Assembly (NCBI GenBank): GCA_016278435.1
Contig: JADQBU010000416.1
Span: 1 to 32,020 of the forward strand
From: Halanaerobiales bacterium
Lineage (GTDB): Bacteria > Bacillota > Halanaerobiia > Halanaerobiales > JADQBU01
Direction: 5' to 3'
DNA length: 32,020 nucleotides
Part shown: piece after piece, positions 14,212 through 23,000 of the stretch
Position numbering within the stretch: the first letter of the stretch is position 1
Layout: every line of letters begins with the position of its first letter
Notes under the pieces: model-generated
Told to the model about the DNA's origin: nothing
Database searches by the model: none
The model's input: the letters and a program-made list of their open reading frames with translations, nothing else
Translations under genes and position numbers: made by a program

Positions 14212-15810
14212 TTAGTCCTCTTTTGTCTTGATATCCCTCTTCATCCGGTAGCCCTTTTCAATGTAGTCAAAGTGGTCTACCATCAATGAACGTGGTCTAA
14301 ACCACATTGCCCAGATGGGCACCCGGATAAAGGTGTCTTTTAAGTCCATACCATAGAGGGGAGAAAAGGGGGCCATATACGGGATGCCAAAGGATCTTAA
14401 AGTACACATGTGAATATAGATAATAATATAGGCCAGCATTATCCCCATATATCCCATTATATTGGCAGCGATAAGCAAAAAAATACGGATAATGGGAATT
14501 GTCCCTCCCAGCGGCGGCAAAATAAAACTTGTAATGGCTGTTATAGCAGTCACCATTATCACCGGATTGCTGGCAATCCCTGCCTCGACTGCAGCCTGCC
14601 CCAGTACCAATGCCCCCACAATACTGATTGCCTGACCAATTGGACGGGGCATTCTCACTCCCGCTTCTCGTAACAGCTCATAGGTAACGCCCATCAACAG
14701 GGTTTCGGTAAACACTGAAAAGGGAATCCCCTCTCTTGACTGAGCGATAGTTAACATCAATTTAAAGGGAATCACGTCCTGATGGAAGGCTACCGAAGCC
14801 ACATAATAAGCCGGCAGCGAACTGGTTATCAATAAAGCCAGCAACCTGAGCCAGCGTACCAGGGTGGAAAAATAGGGACGGGAATAATAGTCCTCAGCTG
14901 AAATAAGCGATTCGATAAATAGATGGGGCATTGTCAGCACAAAGGGGGTTCCGTCACACATAACTGCTGCTCTGCCTTCCAGAATCTTACCGGCGACTAC
15001 ATCCGGTTTCTCACTATTAGCTATTGTCTGAAATATTGAAAAGGGTGCATCTTCAATGAATTCCTCAAGATAACCCGATTCTAAGATAGCATCTGTTTTA
15101 ATCTTTTCCAGGCGTCTTTTCAAAGTTCGGACAATGTCCTCATGGATTAAACCTTTAATATAACAGATGCAGATATCTGTGTTTGTCTGTTTGCCCAGAG
15201 TCATCATTTCGAATTTAAGATTGGGATTTTTAATCTTCCTTCTTAACAGAGCACTGTTTGTCCTGAGGGTCTCGGTAAACCCTTCCCTGGGTCCACGGAC
15301 AACCACCTCTGTATCCGGTTCTTCCACACCCCTGGTTTCCCAGCCCCAGGTTCCCACTTTCAGGGCAACCCTTTTCCCGTCCACAAATATTACAGTATCT
15401 CCTGTTAAAATTAAGTTGACTGCCGGCTTAAGCCGGGTAACATCAGATATTTCACTGACACTTAATACTTTTTCTTTGAGGTAATTTATAACATCTATAT
15501 AGTTATTATCTCCCGGTATATCTGTTTCGCAGGTAGACTCCATCATAATTGGTTTTATAACATCCCGATTAATCAGGTCCTTGTCAACTAACCCGTCCAG
15601 ATAGGCAATAACCAACCGGGTATGGTTTTTTGCTGGCAGCACAACCTCTCGAAGATTAAAATCACTGCATTCGCTGAAGATCTCTAGTAAAAGTGTTTTA
15701 ACCTTATCAATACTTTCCGGCAACAATTCTTCAGCCTGGTTCTTTTCTTTATTATCGTTCTGCCGCTTTAATTTTAAAAACTCGAATATCCGCAAAAATT
15801 TTTTAAACAC
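14212..15810 (-). CDS. Spore germinant receptor A subunit (GerA family)
   Basis: A 532-residue membrane protein. The hydrophilic N-terminal domain (about 1-300) has two sub-domains, with KNHTRLVIAYLDGLVD and KQTNTDICICYIKGL as the paired strands seen in GerA proteins. The C-terminal region (about 300-515) has about five membrane helices and the conserved stretch LREAGVRMPRPIGQAISIVGALVLGQAAVEAG, diagnostic for the family. It starts at GTG (15808-15810) after GGTGATGAT. It is the first gene of the operon, with a candidate forespore sigma-factor promoter upstream. Complete and with no frameshift, so germination by small nutrients is a reasonable inference. Confidence 0.96.
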   Translation of the reverse strand: MFKKFLRIFEFLKLKRQNDNKEKNQAEELLPESIDKVKTLLLEIFSECSDFNLREVVLPAKNHTRLVIAYLDGLVDKDLINRDVIKPIMMESTCETDIPGDNNYIDVINYLKEKVLSVSEISDVTRLKPAVNLILTGDTVIFVDGKRVALKVGTWGWETRGVEEPDTEVVVRGPREGFTETLRTNSALLRRKIKNPNLKFEMMTLGKQTNTDICICYIKGLIHEDIVRTLKRRLEKIKTDAILESGYLEEFIEDAPFSIFQTIANSEKPDVVAGKILEGRAAVMCDGTPFVLTMPHLFIESLISAEDYYSRPYFSTLVRWLRLLALLITSSLPAYYVASVAFHQDVIPFKLMLTIAQSREGIPFSVFTETLLMGVTYELLREAGVRMPRPIGQAISIVGALVLGQAAVEAGIASNPVIMVTAITAITSFILPPLGGTIPIIRIFLLIAANIMGYMGIMLAYIIIYIHMCTLRSFGIPYMAPFSPLYGMDLKDTFIRVPIWAMWFRPRSLMVDHFDYIEKGYRMKRDIKTKED

Positions 15811-15850
15811 ATCATCACCGCTTTTTTACTTCTTTAGGTTATTATTGGTT

Positions 15851-15880
15851 ATTATTGGCAATTATCAGAGAAACTATTCA
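15851..15880 (-). promoter_or_regulatory. Candidate sigma-G/sigma-F promoter for the ger operon
   Basis: Minus strand TGAATA (15875-15880), 17 bases, CAATAAT (15851-15857), about 40 bases before the GTG. The -35 equals the known sigma-G pattern; the -10 is one insertion off CATAATA. A tandem repeat (TTATTATTGG twice) covers the same spot. Confidence 0.4.
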
Positions 15881-15953
15881 TTAAAGAAACGTTATTTTTT
15901 ATTAGTAAAAATGTTTTGAATATATTTGTTCTTCTAGATATAGTTATATGTTC

Positions 15954-16319
15954 TTAAAATTTGTGTTTGTCTGACGCTGGGTTTATTCTCCTTGCGGTAC
16001 AGTTTTTTATCTTCTTTACTGATAGTAGAAATCCAAGATAAGATATCATTCCCTGTTCAATATCAGGACTATTATTCCATTTTTCATCAGTTTTAATAAC
16101 TGTTTTACATTAGAGTTCTGCCAAATGGTCTCTATCCCCAACATGATAAAGGCTTCCTTCTGACTGATTTGAACGGAATACTTCTATATACGGAGGATTA
16201 ACTTTCATTATTAAAACAACAGAAACATTAATTAAATCAGCCAGTATATTTACTATGTTTTGCCACTTGCTGATAATTTGATCAGATATTTTAATATTTT
16301 TTACACTGGGATAATCCAA
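15954..16319 (-). pseudogene. Decayed GAF-domain protein gene
   Basis: The gene starts at TTG (16317-16319) behind GGGGAGGGA and encodes an N-terminal GAF domain: ISKWQNIVNILADLINVSVVLIMKVNPPYIEVFRSN, then YHVGDRDHLAEL. It is then stopped by TAA (16110-16112) where related proteins have a tyrosine (LYC). The same frame continues past the stop with clear GAF sequence (CKTVIKTDEKWNNSPDIEQGMISYLGF), ending at a stop at 15954. A loop normally between TDEK and WNNSP is also missing. So the gene is broken by one in-frame nonsense change and probably an internal deletion. Such GAF domains usually precede GGDEF or histidine kinase parts, and nothing of these remains. Confidence 0.75.
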
Positions 16320-16383
16320 TTTTAATCCCTCCCCGTCAAAAAATAAATATCAATATCGTTATTATAATTTTCCAAAATAGAAG

Positions 16384-16430
16384 ACCACTGACTACCCTAA
16401 AAACCGGGTCAGAATCAGTGGTTAAATTTT
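16384..16430. terminator. Hairpin between pseudogene and att site
   Basis: ACCACTGA (16384-16391) pairs with TCAGTGGT (16415-16422), with inner CCC/GGG pairing; TAAATTTTGG follows on the plus strand. It could serve either direction; it lies downstream of the interrupted tRNA on the minus strand. Confidence 0.45.
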
Positions 16431-16501
16431 GGCTTTTTATTAAGTTTTCTACGAAGAGCAACCCTTCTAATCCCCGTCACAACACTCTCAAGACACAAAA
16501 A

Positions 16502-16546
16502 TGGTAGGCCATCGGGGACTCGAACCCCGAACCCCCTGATTAAGAG
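16502..16546 (-). tRNA. tRNA-Lys(CUU) 3' half, prophage attachment site
   Basis: On the minus strand the sequence reads anticodon loop CTCTTAA (anticodon CUU), anticodon-stem half TCAGG, variable loop, T-arm CGGGG-TTCGAGT-CCCCG, acceptor strand ATGGCCT, discriminator A and encoded CCA. No matching 5' half exists upstream: the bases before CTCTTAA do not pair with TCAGG. The tRNA is therefore cut at the anticodon loop, which is a common tyrosine-integrase crossover. The intact gene should be at the other end of the element, outside the window. Confidence 0.8.
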
Positions 16547-16672
16547 GAACTGGACAAGCTCTAAAACTAACGTAATCTATTTTCATAATTGCTGATATTG
16601 TAGGCTTCATGCGCCTTTATGATGTCAGTTATTTCCAACTTCCCAAACCTATTTAACTGGTTTTAAAGATAC

Positions 16673-16694
16673 ATTGTTGTCAGTATTGTTGTCA
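16673..16694. repeat. Tandem pair ATTGTTGTCA, candidate integrase arm sites
   Basis: ATTGTTGTCA occurs at 16673-16682 and 16685-16694 (period 12), between the att core and the integrase gene, where arm-type integrase sites lie. An inverted pair of the same unit with the same period is at 28558-28579. Confidence 0.5.
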
Positions 16695-16726
16695 AAAAAC
16701 CCCCAGGTTTCCCCCCAGGGGTTTTG
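16695..16726 (-). terminator. Terminator after the integrase gene
   Basis: Minus strand AAAACCCC ... GGGGGTTTTTT hairpin with a short purine-rich loop, ending in a T-run. It lies just downstream of the integrase stop. Confidence 0.65.
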
Positions 16727-16747
16727 ATTATCTGCCTTGCTTTTATT

Positions 16748-17923
16748 TTATTGTTTTTTAGATCCAGTAACTAAATACATGGTCTTCATTTTCTTCTCAG
16801 CTTCAATGAGCATCTCTTCAGTAACATGTGAATAAGTGTCAATGGTAACAGTAATTGAAGAATGACCGAGGATCTGTTGCAGTATTTTTATAGAACCGCC
16901 ATTCTGTAAAAATAATGTTGAAAAGGTATGGCGGGTATCGTGGAATCTTATCTCTGGAAGTCCGGCTTCTTTAATGACCCTTTTAAACTCTCTAAACAAG
17001 TTCCTGGGGTCTATAGGATTTCCTATTTTATTGCTTCCAACTAGATCATTTTTTTTATTATATGCTTCCCCTAATGCCAGTTTGTTTTCCCCTTGCTTTA
17101 TTTTATGCCTTTTTAATTCTGTCACAACATCATCTGTTATGGGTATGGTCCTATTTCCCGCAGCAGTTTTAACTTTCTTAAATATCAAGCCCTGATCTGT
17201 ACGGACAAGTTGCCTATTAACCTCGATTCTTCTTTTATCAAGTGAAATATCCTTCCACTTTAATCCCAATAATTCCCCTCTTCTCATACCAGTATTTAAT
17301 GCTAGATAATGGAGTATAAAGCAATCATACCCCCTGGCAGTCTCCAGAAATTTGTTAACCTGACTTTTATCCCAGGTATGCAACTGCTTCTCATCCTGTT
17401 TTTTGGGGACTTCAACAGCCTTGCAGACATTGTTAGTTATCAATCGTTCTTTAATGGCCTGCTCAAGGGCTGCGTGTAATGTCTGATAAATATATTTAAC
17501 AGTCCTGGGGGATAAACCACCATCTCCATCTATCCTGCCTTCTTCCAGTTTATAATTGAGCAATTCCTGGACCTGCCGGGTTTTCAGTTCTTTCAGCTTT
17601 AAATCACCAATTTCTGGCTTTAAATGATTCCTGATCATAACTTTATAGTTATTGTAAGTGCTATATGCTAATGATGATTTGCGGCCTTCAATCCAACTGT
17701 CTAGCCATTCAGATAACTTCATATTACTTGGTTCAACATAGGTCCCATCAAATAACTCCTTCTTTAAATCGGTCATTTTTCGGGCTACTTCCTTGCGTTC
17801 CTTACCATATATATACTTCCGTTTCGGTGCTCCTGTCTTGGGATTTACTCCAATAGTGACTGCGCCCATCCACCGGCCATCATTCCGTTTAACAATAGTT
17901 CCTTCCCCATTACCTCTGGCCAT
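16748..17923 (-). CDS. int: Tyrosine-type site-specific integrase
   Basis: 391 residues. The N-terminal arm-binding part (about 1-60, GEGTIVKRNDGRWMGAVTIG) is followed by a SAM-like core-binding domain (about 65-165) and the catalytic domain (about 180-385). All catalytic residues are visible: Arg214 in TGMRRGELLGL, a lysine in the VKTAAGNRTIPI hairpin, His328 and Arg331 in RFHDTRHTF, His354 in LGHSS, and Tyr364 in DTYSHV. ATG 17923 follows AAAGGAGC at good spacing. It is located next to the tRNA-Lys half site, reading toward it, as usual for this family. It is expected to integrate and excise the element. Confidence 0.97.
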   Translation of the reverse strand: MARGNGEGTIVKRNDGRWMGAVTIGVNPKTGAPKRKYIYGKERKEVARKMTDLKKELFDGTYVEPSNMKLSEWLDSWIEGRKSSLAYSTYNNYKVMIRNHLKPEIGDLKLKELKTRQVQELLNYKLEEGRIDGDGGLSPRTVKYIYQTLHAALEQAIKERLITNNVCKAVEVPKKQDEKQLHTWDKSQVNKFLETARGYDCFILHYLALNTGMRRGELLGLKWKDISLDKRRIEVNRQLVRTDQGLIFKKVKTAAGNRTIPITDDVVTELKRHKIKQGENKLALGEAYNKKNDLVGSNKIGNPIDPRNLFREFKRVIKEAGLPEIRFHDTRHTFSTLFLQNGGSIKILQQILGHSSITVTIDTYSHVTEEMLIEAEKKMKTMYLVTGSKKQ

Positions 17924-17987
17924 GATTAATGCTCCTTTCTATATATTAACAAGATTAGATTTTAAAGTGGAATTATTTAACTAACTG

Positions 17988-18009
17988 GCCCGGGCTACAA
18001 AACCCGGGC
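17988..18009 (-). terminator. GC-rich hairpin between small gene and integrase gene
   Basis: GCCCGGG and CCCGGGC arms, 7 bp, with an 8-base loop. No T-run follows on either strand, so it may be only a partial terminator limiting read-through into the integrase. Confidence 0.4.
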
Positions 18010-18036
18010 AGAATGTGTTATAATGAAATTGGTAGG

Positions 18037-18285
18037 TCAGCCGATAGCTTCATATAATTTTTTGAAGTTATCAGGCTGGCTTTTGTATTCTTCAATAACT
18101 TCATTCCTTCTTTCCTCAGGTAAATTACTATTCACAACTAATAACTGCCGGTCTTCATCTTCATTTATAAAAAAACCATCAACTGAATCTAATTCGGCAT
18201 CCACAACTGTAAGAGATCCTACTGTATTAACTTTATTAACAAAACTTAAACTTTCATATTTACTCTTGGGTTTAATACCCATCAT
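18037..18285 (-). CDS. Small hypothetical prophage protein, 82 aa
   Basis: The start codon ATG overlaps the stop of the upstream 90-aa gene (TAATG), so it is translationally coupled. The chain is acidic in the centre (DAELDSVDGFFINEDEDRQ) and ends with a helical segment (LPEERRNEVIEEYKSQPDNFKKLYEAIG). There is no membrane segment or known motif. It lies between the excisionase-like gene and the integrase gene, read in the same direction, so it belongs to the lysogeny/excision group. Function unknown. Confidence 0.65.
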   Translation of the reverse strand: MMGIKPKSKYESLSFVNKVNTVGSLTVVDAELDSVDGFFINEDEDRQLLVVNSNLPEERRNEVIEEYKSQPDNFKKLYEAIG

Positions 18286-18557
18286 TATAAATCCCCTCTT
18301 TCAGGTTTTTGATTGCAGTTTTCCTTCTTAATAGACAAATCAACTTGCGTGCTCTGTTGAACCATCCTATAACCACCATTAGGGTCATTTTGGACTGAAT
18401 AATTACCTGTTAAATTTACCTTTTTCCAGGATTCTTCACCCGCTAAACGGATGAAGAATCCCTGATTATCCTGATAAGTTTCTATGACCTCTTTATTTAA
18501 CCCCAGGACAGATTCAAATGTTTGGTGCTCTGATAGCTTCACTTGCTTACACTCCAT
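18285..18557 (-). CDS. Small hypothetical prophage protein, 90 aa
   Basis: The predicted fold is mainly beta (ETYQDNQGFFIRLAGEESWKKVNLTGNYSVQND), with a charged tail. The annotated ATG at 18557 has a poor ribosome site; an in-frame GTG at 18542 has GGAG nine bases upstream and may be the true start. It is followed without gap by the 82-aa gene. I recognise no family. Confidence 0.55.
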   Translation of the reverse strand: MECKQVKLSEHQTFESVLGLNKEVIETYQDNQGFFIRLAGEESWKKVNLTGNYSVQNDPNGGYRMVQQSTQVDLSIKKENCNQKPERGDL

Positions 18558-18575
18558 TTCTACTTAATGGAATAT

Positions 18576-18878
18576 CTAACCGACTCTAACCTGATAAATA
18601 TTACTAAGCTCTCCCTGAACTTCATAACCGTAATACCATGCAAGAAACCAGTCTCTCGGAATTACACGTTTTCCTCCAATCTTACGATTAGGTATTGCCC
18701 TTTCGGGATCAGGCTCAGGATAGTCAAACTTGACAAGCATGTCGCTTATTGTTGTCGATCCGAAAGGCAATAACTTCTCCAAATCCTTTGGCGTTAATGA
18801 AAACGGCAAGCTTTTTCTGGACTCCTCAATACATTCCTTAAGAACCTCTTTTGTATTTGGTAAAAGTTCATTTTTCAT
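18576..18878 (-). CDS. Excisionase-like helix-turn-helix protein
   Basis: A 100-residue DNA-binding protein. The core (about 25-85) matches the MerR/Xis-type winged helix of recombination directionality factors: SLTPKDLEKLLPFGSTTISDML is helix-turn-helix, and the beta wing NRKIGGKRVIPRDWFLAWYYG carries the usual G-G-x-R-x-(I/V)PRD-x-F-x-x-W pattern. ATG 18878 follows GGGAGG. It has a consensus promoter (TTGACA-17-TATAAT) in the spacer shared with the divergent repressor gene, and lies upstream of the integrase group. It probably drives excision, or acts as a regulator; the wing pattern favours the former. Confidence 0.75.
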   Translation of the reverse strand: MKNELLPNTKEVLKECIEESRKSLPFSLTPKDLEKLLPFGSTTISDMLVKFDYPEPDPERAIPNRKIGGKRVIPRDWFLAWYYGYEVQGELSNIYQVRVG

Positions 18879-18923
18879 TATTTTCCTCCCTTTTCAGTAT
18901 GTTTTAATTCATCCTTATTCATT

Positions 18924-18952
18924 ATTATATATCTATACTTAATATATGTCAA
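18924..18952 (-). promoter_or_regulatory. Consensus promoter of the excisionase-like operon
   Basis: Minus strand TTGACA (18947-18952), 17 bases, TATAAT (18924-18929): both boxes match consensus exactly, so this promoter must be repressed in the lysogen. Confidence 0.8.
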
Positions 18953-18973
18953 GTTATATCATTCATGTTTATA

Positions 18974-19002
18974 TTGTTTTTTATTTATATATGTTCTATA
19001 AT
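18974..19002 (+). promoter_or_regulatory. Promoter of the divergent repressor gene
   Basis: -35 TTGTTT (18974-18979), 17 bases, -10 TATAAT (18997-19002), 22 bases before the ATG at 19024. It is back-to-back with the stronger leftward promoter, making a classic genetic switch. Confidence 0.7.
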
Positions 19003-19023
19003 TATATTAAGGGAAGTGATCTA

Positions 19024-19233
19024 ATGGTAAAATTAAAAATTAAAGAAATCTTGGATGCAAGAGATAAATCAATGTACTGGTTAGCCAAGAAAACTGATTT
19101 AAGTTATACAGCAATTTACAAAATGGCCCAGGGTGAAACTAATGGAATTCAGTTTAATACCCTTAAAGAAATTATGCTGGCTTTAAATATTAATGACTTT
19201 AATGAAATACTGGAAATAGTACCTGACAAATAA
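19024..19233 (+). CDS. Cro/CI-type XRE repressor, 69 aa
   Basis: The open frame reaches further upstream, but ATG 19024 is the true start: AGGGAAGTGAT precedes it and the upstream part would encode AT-rich promoter sequence. The protein is a single helix-turn-helix of the small Cro/YozG type: KIKEILDARDKSMYWLAKKTDLSYTAIYKMAQGETNGIQFNTLKEIMLALNI. It is the only gene in the element read rightward, divergent from the excisionase-like gene, so it is the best candidate for the lysogeny repressor or Cro. There is no protease or dimerisation tail, so induction by RecA-type self-cleavage is not expected. Confidence 0.82.
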   Translation: MVKLKIKEILDARDKSMYWLAKKTDLSYTAIYKMAQGETNGIQFNTLKEIMLALNINDFNEILEIVPDK

Positions 19234-19370
19234 AATATTTTTTAAATCTTACTCTGGCCAATGATGATATAATTATAAGTAAAAAAGATAACGTAGTTAT
19301 TTGGTGATATGATACCCTCTACAGTTGCCGGCATAATAGGTCTTATTAAGGGTACCCCCATAAAAGGTGC

Positions 19371-19410
19371 TTGATAGTTATTTGATAGTTAATTTGATAC
19401 CTTTTTGATA
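19371..19410. repeat. Four TTGATA direct repeats with helical spacing
   Basis: TTGATA begins at 19371, 19382, 19394 and 19405 (spacing 11, 12, 11), and related TGATACC elements lie at 19307-19313 and in the last two copies. One-turn spacing puts the sites on one face of the DNA. It lies between the repressor gene and the leftward 56-aa gene. Confidence 0.45.
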
Positions 19411-19425
19411 CCCTAAAATTAATAC

Positions 19426-19596
19426 TTAAAAAATCTCACCGTTAAAACATTTCTTTTTAAAATCGTTATAAAAAATTTCAGCTAATGGACCATAGAATTC
19501 CTCTTCAGTGATGTCAGGATTATGATCGACTATCTCTTCACTAATTCTTTCACCGGTTTTTCTGTCAATCACAACTTTCATTATTACTAATGACAT
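19426..19596 (-). CDS. Small phage protein, 56 aa
   Basis: ATG (19594-19596) follows a strong GGGGAGGA ribosome site. The protein begins MSLVIMKVVIDRKTGERI, continues EEIVDHNPDITEEEFYGPLA and ends FYNDFKKKCFNGEIF; it is acidic, with no membrane segment. The frame is intact and the ribosome site strong, though the gene is short. It is last in the leftward tape-measure unit. I do not recognise the family. Confidence 0.65.
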   Translation of the reverse strand: MSLVIMKVVIDRKTGERISEEIVDHNPDITEEEFYGPLAEIFYNDFKKKCFNGEIF

Positions 19597-19655
19597 TTAA
19601 ATTCCTCCCCATTTTATTTTTATTGTATTACAGGCGAATACAGTATGACTTATTA

Positions 19656-19910
19656 TTAAGTCTCGTGTGAACCGTCTTCACCACCCAATTTGCTATTTGA
19701 GTCCTTCTCCATCTCTTTAAGCTTTTTCCTTTCTGCTTCAAGAGCACGCATTCCCCCTCGAGCAAGTATCCTATATGCATTTTTCCAACGTTCTTCTAAA
19801 TTATATTTCCGCTTTATTTCTGGATCAATTGAATTTAAATCAATAGGATATGTTATACCATCCATCTTTTTATTCTTATTATCTTTATTTCCACCATTTT
19901 TATCGGGCAA
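19656..19910 (-). CDS. Small phage protein after the tape measure gene, 84-87 aa
   Basis: A hydrophilic, lysine-rich helical protein (GITYPIDLNSIDPEIKRKYN, then EERWKNAYRILARGGMRALEAERKKLKEMEK). TTG 19910 is preferred because GAGGTG lies six bases before it; an in-frame GTG at 19919 overlaps that ribosome site. Located about 100 bases after the tape measure gene, in the slot often held by distal-tail genes, but it is far too small for these and shows no tail motif. Unknown function. Confidence 0.6.
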   Translation of the reverse strand: MPDKNGGNKDNKNKKMDGITYPIDLNSIDPEIKRKYNLEERWKNAYRILARGGMRALEAERKKLKEMEKDSNSKLGGEDGSHET

Positions 19911-20012
19911 TGATTTCACCTCAATTCATATTATTTGAAGAGGACCAGGGAACGCACCTGGCCCCCTTTCTGAAAGCTCTCACTACTATTATGCCCGATT
20001 CTCTTAAGTTAT

Positions 20013-23000
20013 TTAAGCACTATCATCATCTTTTTTACGTCTCCACTCTTCAAACTCTCTGAACAGATCCTCTTTGTCAGAACCGAAGAACATATTATCA
20101 TGAGGAGCAAAGATATACTTATTGTTAATCGTAGTAGCACCATTGCCCGAAGTATCTGCTCCAGCATAATAATTGTCACTTTCAATCGTGCCAGTTCCAC
20201 CGGTTCCGGCAGATCCTTCGGCAGCCAACCTGGTATAATTAAAATCCAGCCCGGCAGACCGCAATCTATCCTGCAAAGTAGTGAGCATGTTCTGGATCAG
20301 TCCAAAATCCTGCTCCAGATTGCCAGAGAAGTTAATATTGGCTGTATCAAACCACTGCGCGAACATCCGCTGGTAGACTTCCGATTCCATGAACGCCTGG
20401 ATAAGTCCCTGGCGGGCATTGTCATAGATCGACTGTCCCATGGACTTTGTGAAGTCTCGATAATCTCCAGATTCCAGCGCTGTGCCCATAGCTCCCCGGA
20501 GTGCTTCACTGATGTTCTGAGACAACTGTGAAACCGGGAATATGGCATCGATTATATCATCACTTAACCCTGCATCAACCAATCTCTGTCTCAGATTCTC
20601 CCTGAATTCACTGAATTTCTGGCCTAACTCTTCAGCTTTCTGAGCGACCTGGATCAGTTTATTAATATCCAACAGCGAATCAAAGTTAATCTGGTCTCCG
20701 CTGGTTATCGAACCGATAATCTTGTCTTTCATTCCTCCAATCATTGGCCGCAGAATCTCGTTAATAAGATTGTTATTGGCCCAGAGGAATACACTTTCCA
20801 GTGAACTTTTGACCTGACCGTACAACGAGATTCCGACCTGCTTGGCCATATCCTTTCCACTGCCAGCAGCGTCCAGTATAGCTTGGTTTATATTGCCGGT
20901 GATGGACCCAGTACTCAAATCGAAAGCAGATTCAAGGGTGTCTCTCATCTTCTCCTTGACTTCTTTCATCATTGCATTGAGTTTTTTCTGGTAGTCGCTG
21001 GAACGGTAATAATCACCCATTGCCCCTACGGCTGCACCACCAGCTCCACCAATACCGGCGCCAATGGCTGCCCCGGCTGGTCCTCCAACAAAGAATCCTA
21101 TCACACCACCCAGGAGACCACCAATTCCTGCACCTTTCCGGGTTGCGTTTTTACGTCTCTCGGCCGCCAGTGATTCAGCGTAAGCCTGAGCAGTATCCTT
21201 CGCCTGATTGATAGCTCCCTGGTAATCATAAGATGCCATCTGCAGACTACCAGACTGACTGATGGACTGGTCGAATTTGTTAACTGCATCCTGGAACTTC
21301 TCGGCCGCCGCCTGGAACGCCTGGGCTGCTCTCTGAGCTGCGGATTCTACTCCGGAAATTATTGCATTTTTTACTCCATCCAGAATTGCTGTTATACCCT
21401 GGACTGTTCCCTGGGATAGTGAACCCAGAGCGCCTCGGATATTGCCGCCTTTGAGTTCAGACCAGGCCGTCTTGAGTTCCCCAATTACACCGGGTGCATC
21501 TTTCGTTCCGAAGAAACCGCCATTTACCCCGGAGAATGACCTCATGGCGCCAGTTACTCCGGAAATTAGTGCTGCTGTCGATTGACTAACACTATCTCCA
21601 AAGTCCTCCACTGCTGTATCTACCAGGTCGGCAAGCAGTGGTAGAAAGTTATTCCAGTCTGTTTTAGTTTGAGCTGGTTGTGTTGGATCCAGATTGTCTC
21701 GAATTTGTTTAAGAATTTCATTCCCTTTCTCAGCGTCCTGAATATACTGTTGCCACAACCGCGCTTGTTCATCTTTAGCTTCTCTGAAACCAGTTGCAAT
21801 ATCTATAAGATACTTAAAATGCTCTGTGTCTTTTGATATCCGAGCCAAGACGTTAAGCAATTTATTATTACTCAACCCGGCAGCACTCAATATCTGCATA
21901 TTAGCAGCTGCATGACCACCAGTTACAACATAATCCTGATAAGACAACTGCCCTCCTAATTTAAACCCCGGTACATTTCCGGAGTTAATTGCTTCAAGGA
22001 AAGGTCGCCAGCGTTTAGCTGCTTGAGCATTGATGACAAACTCCCCATTTGACAGCATAGCCGGGATTGAATCTGAAGTGGCAGTTCCAGGTCCAGAGAC
22101 ATATCCCCCGGTTGCAAAGTTATTCTGCAACCACTCTGTCATTAACTGGGGTAATGCAAGTGGACTCATATACCATAAGTTAGATTTCTCTCTTTGGACA
22201 TCAAGACTGAACTTTGGCTTAAGGTCAGCCCAAGTTTCTTTCCATGCCTGCTTCATATTATCCCAGACACCAAGCCAGTATTCTTTTGAGAATATTTTAT
22301 TGAACTGTTCCTTGCTCCACTCGGTTATATTAATAATCATATTTTTCCATTCAAATTGAGCTATTGTCCATAGATCCTGCCAGAATTGCTTGGTGAATAA
22401 CAATTCCATTCCTTCCTTGAAGTCCTTTTTCCATTCTTCATAATTAGTGACTTCTGGGTCGAATAAAACAGACAATGTAGCTCCAATTGTTAAACCACTA
22501 GCTAATGCAAGGGCAGAGCCTCCAACCGCAGTTAAAGCACTACCGGCTGCCATTTGAGCTCCCATTTTTATGAGTACCCCCTGAGCAATTAATTGAGCAA
22601 CCAAGCGCTTTAATATTATTGCTGCAGTTATTGCTGTAGTTATTGCCCCAATTCCTATAGTAAAATCAATGGTTAGATCAAGATTACCAATAGAGTTTTC
22701 AGGCGTCTGAAGATTTCTCTCCAATTCCCGCGTAACATTCGGGTCCCAGTTTGGATTTAGCTCGTGAGCATCTGGAGGTGCAAACCCGGACCCCATGAAT
22801 TCAACAAATTTCTGTCGCATCTCTTTCGATAGATCTGCCAGAGCTGTATCGGCTTCAAGTTCATACTCTTTCTTGAAATTCTGCCAGTAATGGTTGGCTG
22901 ATGTCGCTGCAGCTGCAGCATAATACTGGTCAGAACCTTCTTTAATATTCAGGGCCTCAGTTAATCCGTTAAAGAACTCCTGATTGGCTTCCTTGGCAAA

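Noticed and set aside
16547..16600. Possible 5' half of the tRNA next to the CUU anticodon loop
   Set aside because: TAGAGCTTGTCCAGTTC looks slightly like a tRNA D-arm and stem, but it does not pair with TCAGG or with the acceptor strand, so no intact tRNA is present.
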